A DNA stretch of 64,000 nt from Nocardioides sp. R-C-SC26 (GTDB lineage: Bacteria; Actinomycetota; Actinomycetes; Propionibacteriales; Nocardioidaceae). The stretch covers positions 62,001 to 126,000 of the forward strand of contig NZ_JAHRHK010000001.1 in NCBI RefSeq assembly GCF_021246465.1, read 5' to 3'. Both the position numbers and the translations under genes were made by a program. How positions within the stretch are numbered: position 1 is the first letter of the stretch; every line of letters starts with the position of its first letter. Positions 60,140-64,000 of this stretch are shown here, in pieces. The notes below the pieces were generated by a model. It was not told the origin of the DNA, made no database searches, and saw nothing but the letters and a program-made list of their open reading frames with translations.

Positions 60140-60146
60140 CGGTCTC

Positions 60147-61448
60147 ATGATTCGTCGCATCGACCTGCGCGGAGCCGGCCCGGAGGCCGACTACCGCGCA
60201 GCCGTGCCCCGTGCCGACTTCGACGTCGAAGCCGCGGTCCCGGCGGTGCATGAGATCTGCGAGGCCGTGCGCACGCGGGGCGTCGAGGCGATCTTGGAGT
60301 TCAACCAGCGCTTCGACGGCGGTACGGCGAACGACGAGCTGCGGGTCCCGGCCGCGGTGATGCAGCAGGCCCTGGTCGATCTGGATCCGGCGATCCGCGC
60401 AGGCCTCGACGAGTCGATCCGACGGCTGCGTCTCACGTGTGCCAACGAGCTCGAGAGCGACGCCGTCACCGATCTCGGCCCCGGTGCGCGGGTGACGCAC
60501 CGCAAGGTGCCCGTCAACCGGGTCGGCCTCTACGTTCCCGGTGGCCTGGCGCCCCTGGTCAGCAGCGTGCTGATGAACGTCGTCCCCGCCCAGACGGCGG
60601 GGGTCGGCGCGATCGCTCTCGCGAGCCCGCCGCAGCGCGAGTTCGGAGGACTGCCGCACCCCAGCATCCTGGCCGCCTGCGCGCTGCTCGGCGTCGAGGA
60701 GGTCTATGCCGTCGGGGGAGCCCAGGCGATCGCGATGTTCGCCTACGGCACCGGCCCGTGCGCGAAGGTCGACCTCGTCACCGGCCCGGGCAACATCTAC
60801 GTCGTGACGGCCAAGCGTCTGCTCAAGGGGCAGATCGGCATCGACTCCGAGGCGGGTCCGACCGAGATCGCGATCCTCGCCGACGACACCGCAGATGCCT
60901 CGTACGTGGCCGCCGACCTCATCAGCCAGGCCGAGCACGATCCCCTCGCCGCCTCCGTGCTGGTGACGACGTCGCAGCGGCTGGCCGACGAGGTCGAGGC
61001 CGAGCTCGACAAGCAGGTCTCCGCGACCAAGCACGTCGAGCGCATCCGCACCTCGCTGAGCGGACCGCAGTCGGGCATCGTGTTCGTCGACGATCTCGAG
61101 CAGGGCCTCGCCGTCGTCGACGCCTACGCCGCGGAGCACCTGGAGATCCACACCGAGGACGCCGGCGCGTGGGCAGCGCGCGTGACGAACGCGGGCGCGA
61201 TCTTCGTCGGTCGATACTCCCCGGTCTCGCTCGGCGACTACTGCGCCGGCTCCAACCACGTGCTGCCTACCGCCGGTTGCGCCTGTCACTCCTCGGGGCT
61301 CTCGGTGCGCGCGTTCCTGAAGTCCGTGCATGTCATCGACTACAGCCGCGAGGGTCTGGCCGCCGTCGCCGACCACGTCGTCGCGCTCGCCGAGGCCGAG
61401 GACCTCCCCGGTCACGGCGCCGCGGTGAAGGTTCGTTTCCAGGCATGA
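60147..61448 (+). CDS. hisD: Histidinol dehydrogenase
   Basis: Catalyses the last two steps of histidine synthesis (histidinol to histidine) with NAD and zinc. The 433-residue length is normal. Landmarks are [93 protein letters not shown] and [20 protein letters not shown] with SNHVLPT. First gene of the his operon. Its TGA overlaps a 14-codon ORF that leads to hisC. Confidence 0.97.
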   Translation: MIRRIDLRGAGPEADYRAAVPRADFDVEAAVPAVHEICEAVRTRGVEAILEFNQRFDGGTANDELRVPAAVMQQALVDLDPAIRAGLDESIRRLRLTCANELESDAVTDLGPGARVTHRKVPVNRVGLYVPGGLAPLVSSVLMNVVPAQTAGVGAIALASPPQREFGGLPHPSILAACALLGVEEVYAVGGAQAIAMFAYGTGPCAKVDLVTGPGNIYVVTAKRLLKGQIGIDSEAGPTEIAILADDTADASYVAADLISQAEHDPLAASVLVTTSQRLADEVEAELDKQVSATKHVERIRTSLSGPQSGIVFVDDLEQGLAVVDAYAAEHLEIHTEDAGAWAARVTNAGAIFVGRYSPVSLGDYCAGSNHVLPTAGCACHSSGLSVRAFLKSVHVIDYSREGLAAVADHVVALAEAEDLPGHGAAVKVRFQA

Positions 61449-61489
61449 GCCTCGACACGACGATCGCCGCCGCAGAGGTCGCACGGTGA
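61445..61489 (+). CDS. 14-codon mini-ORF bridging hisD and hisC
   Basis: ATG 61445 overlaps the hisD stop (ATGA), and its TGA overlaps the hisC GTG (GTGA). It encodes [14 protein letters not shown]. Such an arrangement could carry ribosomes from hisD to hisC across the 37-base gap. It could also be a chance ORF. Confidence 0.35.
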   Translation: MSLDTTIAAAEVAR

Positions 61490-62589
61490 CGTTCCCACCC
61501 CTGCGGGAGGAGTTGCGCGGCCTCGAGCCGTACGGCGCCCCCCAGCTCGACGTCCCGGTGTGCCTCAACACCAACGAGAACCCGTACGGCCCGTCGGCGG
61601 CGTGCGCCGACGACATCGCCAACTCGGTTCGCGAGGCGGCGCTGGGCCTGAACCGGTACCCCGACCGCGAGCACGAGGAGCTGCGTGCGGGGTTGGCTTC
61701 CTACCTCACCGCTGACACCGGCCCGGACGGCCACACCATCACGCCGGCCCAGGTCTGGGCGGCCAACGGGTCCAACGAGGTGATGCTCCAGCTGCTGCAG
61801 GCATTCGGGGGCCCGGGCCGCACGGCGATCAGTTTCGCGCCGACCTACTCGATGTATCCCGAGTACGCCCGCGACACCCACACCGGCTGGGTGGCAGGAC
61901 GGCGTGCCGACGACTTCGGTCTCGATCTGGGTGCCGCGCGCGACCTGGTCGCGACCGAGCGCCCCAGCGTCGTCTTCCTGCCCTCGCCCAACAACCCCAC
62001 GGGTACGGCGCTCGCGCCGGCCGTGATCGGCGAGCTCTGCGCGCTGGTGGGCGACAGCGGCCTCGTCGTGGTCGACGAGGCGTACGGAGAGTTCCGCCGC
62101 GGCGGGACGCCGTCGGCCCTGGAGCTGCTGCCGGCTCACCGCAATCTGGTGGTCACCCGCACGATGAGCAAGGCCTTCGCCGCTGCGGGGCTCCGCCTGG
62201 GGTACCTGGCCGCCGACCCGGCGATCTGCGACGCGATCCGGATCGTGCGGCTGCCGTACCACCTCTCGGCCGTCACCCAGGCGACCGCTGTGGCGGCGCT
62301 GCGCCACACCGACGAACTGCTCGGCCAGGTCGCCACCTTGCGCGCCGAGCGCGACGCCACGGTCGCCTGGCTGCGCGACCAGGGTTTCGAGGTCGCCGAC
62401 TCCGACGCCAACTTCTGCCTCTTCGGCCGATTCGCCGACCGTCATGCGGTCTGGCAGGGTCTGCTCGACCGAGGCGTACTGATCCGCGAGGTCGGTCCCG
62501 ACGGTTGGCTCCGCGTCTCGATCGGGACGCCGGCGGAGATGACCGCGTTCCGCACCGCCCTCACCCAGGTGACAGGAGATCTCCGATGA
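61486..62589 (+). CDS. hisC: Histidinol-phosphate aminotransferase
   Basis: A 367-residue PLP enzyme of fold type [21 protein letters not shown] with [11 protein letters not shown] opens the protein, and [54 protein letters not shown] and the PLP Lys in [17 protein letters not shown] follow. GTG 61486 is taken as start because it overlaps the stop of the preceding mini-ORF; no ATG fits. The stop overlaps hisB by four bases. Confidence 0.96.
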   Translation: MTFPPLREELRGLEPYGAPQLDVPVCLNTNENPYGPSAACADDIANSVREAALGLNRYPDREHEELRAGLASYLTADTGPDGHTITPAQVWAANGSNEVMLQLLQAFGGPGRTAISFAPTYSMYPEYARDTHTGWVAGRRADDFGLDLGAARDLVATERPSVVFLPSPNNPTGTALAPAVIGELCALVGDSGLVVVDEAYGEFRRGGTPSALELLPAHRNLVVTRTMSKAFAAAGLRLGYLAADPAICDAIRIVRLPYHLSAVTQATAVAALRHTDELLGQVATLRAERDATVAWLRDQGFEVADSDANFCLFGRFADRHAVWQGLLDRGVLIREVGPDGWLRVSIGTPAEMTAFRTALTQVTGDLR

Positions 62590-63194
62590 GCCGCACCGCC
62601 CGCATCGAGCGCACCACCAGCGAGTCGACCGTCCTGGTCGAACTCGACCTCGACGGCACCGGTCGCCACGACATCTCGACCGGGGTCGGCTTCTACGACC
62701 ACATGCTCACCGCCTTCGCGCGACACGCCTTGGTCGACCTCACGGTGAAGACCACCGGTGACACCCACATCGACGGCCACCACACCGTCGAGGACACCGC
62801 GATCGTGCTCGGCCAGGCGCTGCGCGAGGCGCTGGGCGACAAGGTCGGCATCCGTCGTTTCGGTGACGCGACCGTGCCGCTCGACGAGGCGCTCGTGCAG
62901 GCCGTGGTCGACGTGTCGGGCCGTCCCTACTGCGTGCACACCGGCGAGCCCGAGGGCCAGCAGTACGTGCAGCTGGGAGGAACCACCCCCGCGTTCCTCG
63001 GTTCGCTGACCCGCCACGTCTTCGAGACGATCGCCTTCCACGCTCACCTCGCCCTGCACGTGCGCGTGCTCGCCGGTCGCGAGCCGCACCACATCGTGGA
63101 GACGCAGTTCAAGGCGTTCGCGCGGGCGTTCCGCGACGCCATCGCGCTGGACCCTCGCGAGACGGGCATCCCGTCCACGAAGGGCGCGCTGTAG
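62586..63194 (+). CDS. hisB: Imidazoleglycerol-phosphate dehydratase
   Basis: A 202-residue manganese enzyme of the single-domain HisB type. [60 protein letters not shown] and [19 protein letters not shown] carry the metal-binding His and Glu residues. ATG 62586 overlaps hisC (ATGA). It lies 3 bases before the repeat array that opens hisH. Confidence 0.97.
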   Translation: MSRTARIERTTSESTVLVELDLDGTGRHDISTGVGFYDHMLTAFARHALVDLTVKTTGDTHIDGHHTVEDTAIVLGQALREALGDKVGIRRFGDATVPLDEALVQAVVDVSGRPYCVHTGEPEGQQYVQLGGTTPAFLGSLTRHVFETIAFHAHLALHVRVLAGREPHHIVETQFKAFARAFRDAIALDPRETGIPSTKGAL

Positions 63195-63195
63195 C

Positions 63196-63333
63196 CGGTG
63201 GTTGAGGAGCGAGGAACGAGCGTCGCCCCGGTGGTTGAGGAGCGAGGAACGAGCGTCGCCCCGGTGGTTGAGGAGCGAGGAACGAGCGTCGCCCCGGTGG
63301 TTGAGGAGCGAGGAACGAGCGTCTCGAAACCCA
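63196..63333. repeat. Four tandem copies of a 33-base repeat at the hisB-hisH junction
   Basis: The unit starts GGTGGTTGAGGAGCGAGGAA and continues CGAGCGTCGCCCC. Three exact 33-base copies are followed by a fourth that ends in GTCTCGAAACC instead. The closing copy matches the end of the degenerate copy at metF (19007). Each unit encodes [11 protein letters not shown], and because 33 is a multiple of three the hisH frame is open through all four. Confidence 0.9.
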
Positions 63334-63968
63334 CCGTCGTCGTCCTCGACTACGGGTCGGGCAACCTCCGCTCGGCTGTGCGCGCCATCGAGCGGGCGGG
63401 CGCCGACGTCGAGCTCACCGGCGACTTCGACGCTGCGCTGGCCGCCGACGGCCTGGTCGTGCCCGGCGTGGGCGCCTACGCCGCGTGCATGCAGGGTCTG
63501 CGGGCGATCAAGGGCGACCGGATCATCGGACGCCGTCTCGCCGGCGGCCGGCCCGTGCTCGGCATCTGCGTGGGTATGCAGATCCTCTTCGAGCGGGGGG
63601 TCGAGCACGGCGTGGAGACGGCCGGCTGCCACGAGTGGCCCGGCGTCGTGGAGCGGCTGCAGGCACCGGTCGTCCCGCACATGGGCTGGAACACCGTCGA
63701 GGCGCCCGCCGGATCGATGCTCTTCGAGGGCATCGAGAACGAGCGCTTCTACTTCGTGCACTCCTACGGCGTGCGGTCCTGGGACCTGGTCACCAACGGT
63801 CGCACCGCCGAGCCGCTGGTCACCTGGTCCGAGCACGGTCCCGGCCCGTCTGCGGACCGGTTCGTCGCCGCGGTCGAGAACGGTCCGCTGTGCGCCACCC
63901 AGTTCCACCCCGAGAAGTCCGGTGACGCCGGTGCCCGGTTGCTGCGCAACTGGGTCGGCTCGCTCTAG
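63198..63968 (+). CDS. hisH: Imidazole glycerol phosphate synthase glutaminase subunit, with repeat-derived N-terminus
   Basis: Class I glutamine amidotransferase that supplies ammonia to HisF. The conserved protein begins at [20 protein letters not shown]; the nucleophile Cys is in [15 protein letters not shown], and the His and Glu are in [14 protein letters not shown]. No ATG or GTG lies between the repeats and this point, so translation must start at one of four GTG codons, each at the head of a repeat unit (63198, 63231, 63264, 63297). The first is 3 bases after hisB; the last gives 223 residues, nearest to the family norm. The protein therefore carries 12-45 extra residues of [11 protein letters not shown] type. 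The C-terminus ends at NWVGSL. Confidence 0.92.
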   Translation: MVEERGTSVAPVVEERGTSVAPVVEERGTSVAPVVEERGTSVSKPTVVVLDYGSGNLRSAVRAIERAGADVELTGDFDAALAADGLVVPGVGAYAACMQGLRAIKGDRIIGRRLAGGRPVLGICVGMQILFERGVEHGVETAGCHEWPGVVERLQAPVVPHMGWNTVEAPAGSMLFEGIENERFYFVHSYGVRSWDLVTNGRTAEPLVTWSEHGPGPSADRFVAAVENGPLCATQFHPEKSGDAGARLLRNWVGSL

Positions 63969-64000
63969 GCGGCGATCGTGGGGAGCAATGAAGGTGCACG
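63969..64000. other. Window end after hisH
   Basis: Only 32 bases remain. GGGGAGCAATGAAGGTGCACG contains an ATG with a possible ribosome site, but too little follows to call a gene. In most actinobacteria hisA/priA comes next. Confidence 0.3.

Noticed and set aside
63196..63333. Possible CRISPR array (tandem 33-base repeats)
   Set aside because: The units are directly adjacent with no spacers, lie inside a gene start, and no cas gene is present.
1..64000. tRNA and rRNA genes, insertion sequences, prophage or defence genes
   Set aside because: I looked by eye and saw none. A tRNAscan-SE and ISfinder search would settle it.

Overview
The window is about 64 kb of high-GC chromosomal DNA from an actinobacterium. 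The best guess is a member of the Nocardioidaceae (Nocardioides-like). The reasons are the complete actinobacterial division and cell-wall (dcw) cluster ending in sepF, yggT and wag31, the frequent GTG starts, the many TANNNT boxes 6-8 bases before start codons (leaderless transcription), a group III PFK with PPi-type residues, and a Lys/Ala/Pro-rich DksA-like protein. No rRNA, tRNA, transposase, phage gene or CRISPR array was seen. The content is core chromosome, and I found no defence island or other large undescribed gene system. The unusual material is in small elements between genes.

Layout. Bases 1-9400 hold mostly metabolic genes: a partial TetR regulator, a secreted GH31 glycosidase, a coiled-coil protein, glycerol kinase, a DUF1028 protein, a phosphofructokinase predicted to use pyrophosphate, and an amino-acid permease. 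Bases 9500-23500 resemble the region around pknL in mycobacteria: class II DAHP synthase, zinc-ribbon membrane protein, class I DAHP synthase with a candidate attenuator, endonuclease IV, PASTA kinase, Rv2175c-like protein, polyprenyl diphosphate synthase, MetF, a phytoene-desaturase-like oxidoreductase, ArsC-like and YbaK-like proteins, a methyltransferase and a DUF3040 protein. Bases 23667-28373 carry moxR, a DUF58 gene and a transglutaminase gene on the minus strand. Bases 28600-48100 are the dcw cluster: mraZ, a small membrane ORF, rsmH, ftsL, ftsI, murE, murF, mraY, murD, ftsW, murG, murC, ftsQ, ftsZ, pgeF, yggS, sepF, yggT, wag31. Bases 48200-60050 hold a DksA-like protein, lspA, rluD, a GNAT gene, two unknown minus-strand genes, dnaE, two membrane proteins, a Cys-tRNA(Pro) deacylase and a LON-domain protein. 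Bases 60147-63968 are hisD-hisC-hisB-hisH, which run to the window end.

How they work together. The dcw genes make lipid II (MurE, MurF, MraY, MurD, MurG, MurC) and use it at the septum (FtsW, FtsI, FtsL, FtsQ, FtsZ, SepF), while Wag31 directs polar growth. The dcw promoter lies inside five GTGG boxes at an exact 10-base period (a MraZ operator). A 123-nt hairpin-bearing RNA upstream of rsmH matches what is expected of the mraW RNA motif. Two non-homologous DAHP synthases feed the shikimate pathway; the class I gene follows a candidate leader peptide and a strong hairpin.

Most notable non-genic signals: (1) a family of three ~165-bp intergenic repeats with matching inverted ends, two of whose ends supply a gene's stop codon; (2) a ~38-bp repeat that overlaps the metF stop and occurs four times in tandem, in frame, at the start of hisH; (3) the mraW-type RNA; (4) the periodic MraZ operator; (5) the class I DAHP synthase attenuator; (6) two palindromes upstream of ftsZ.
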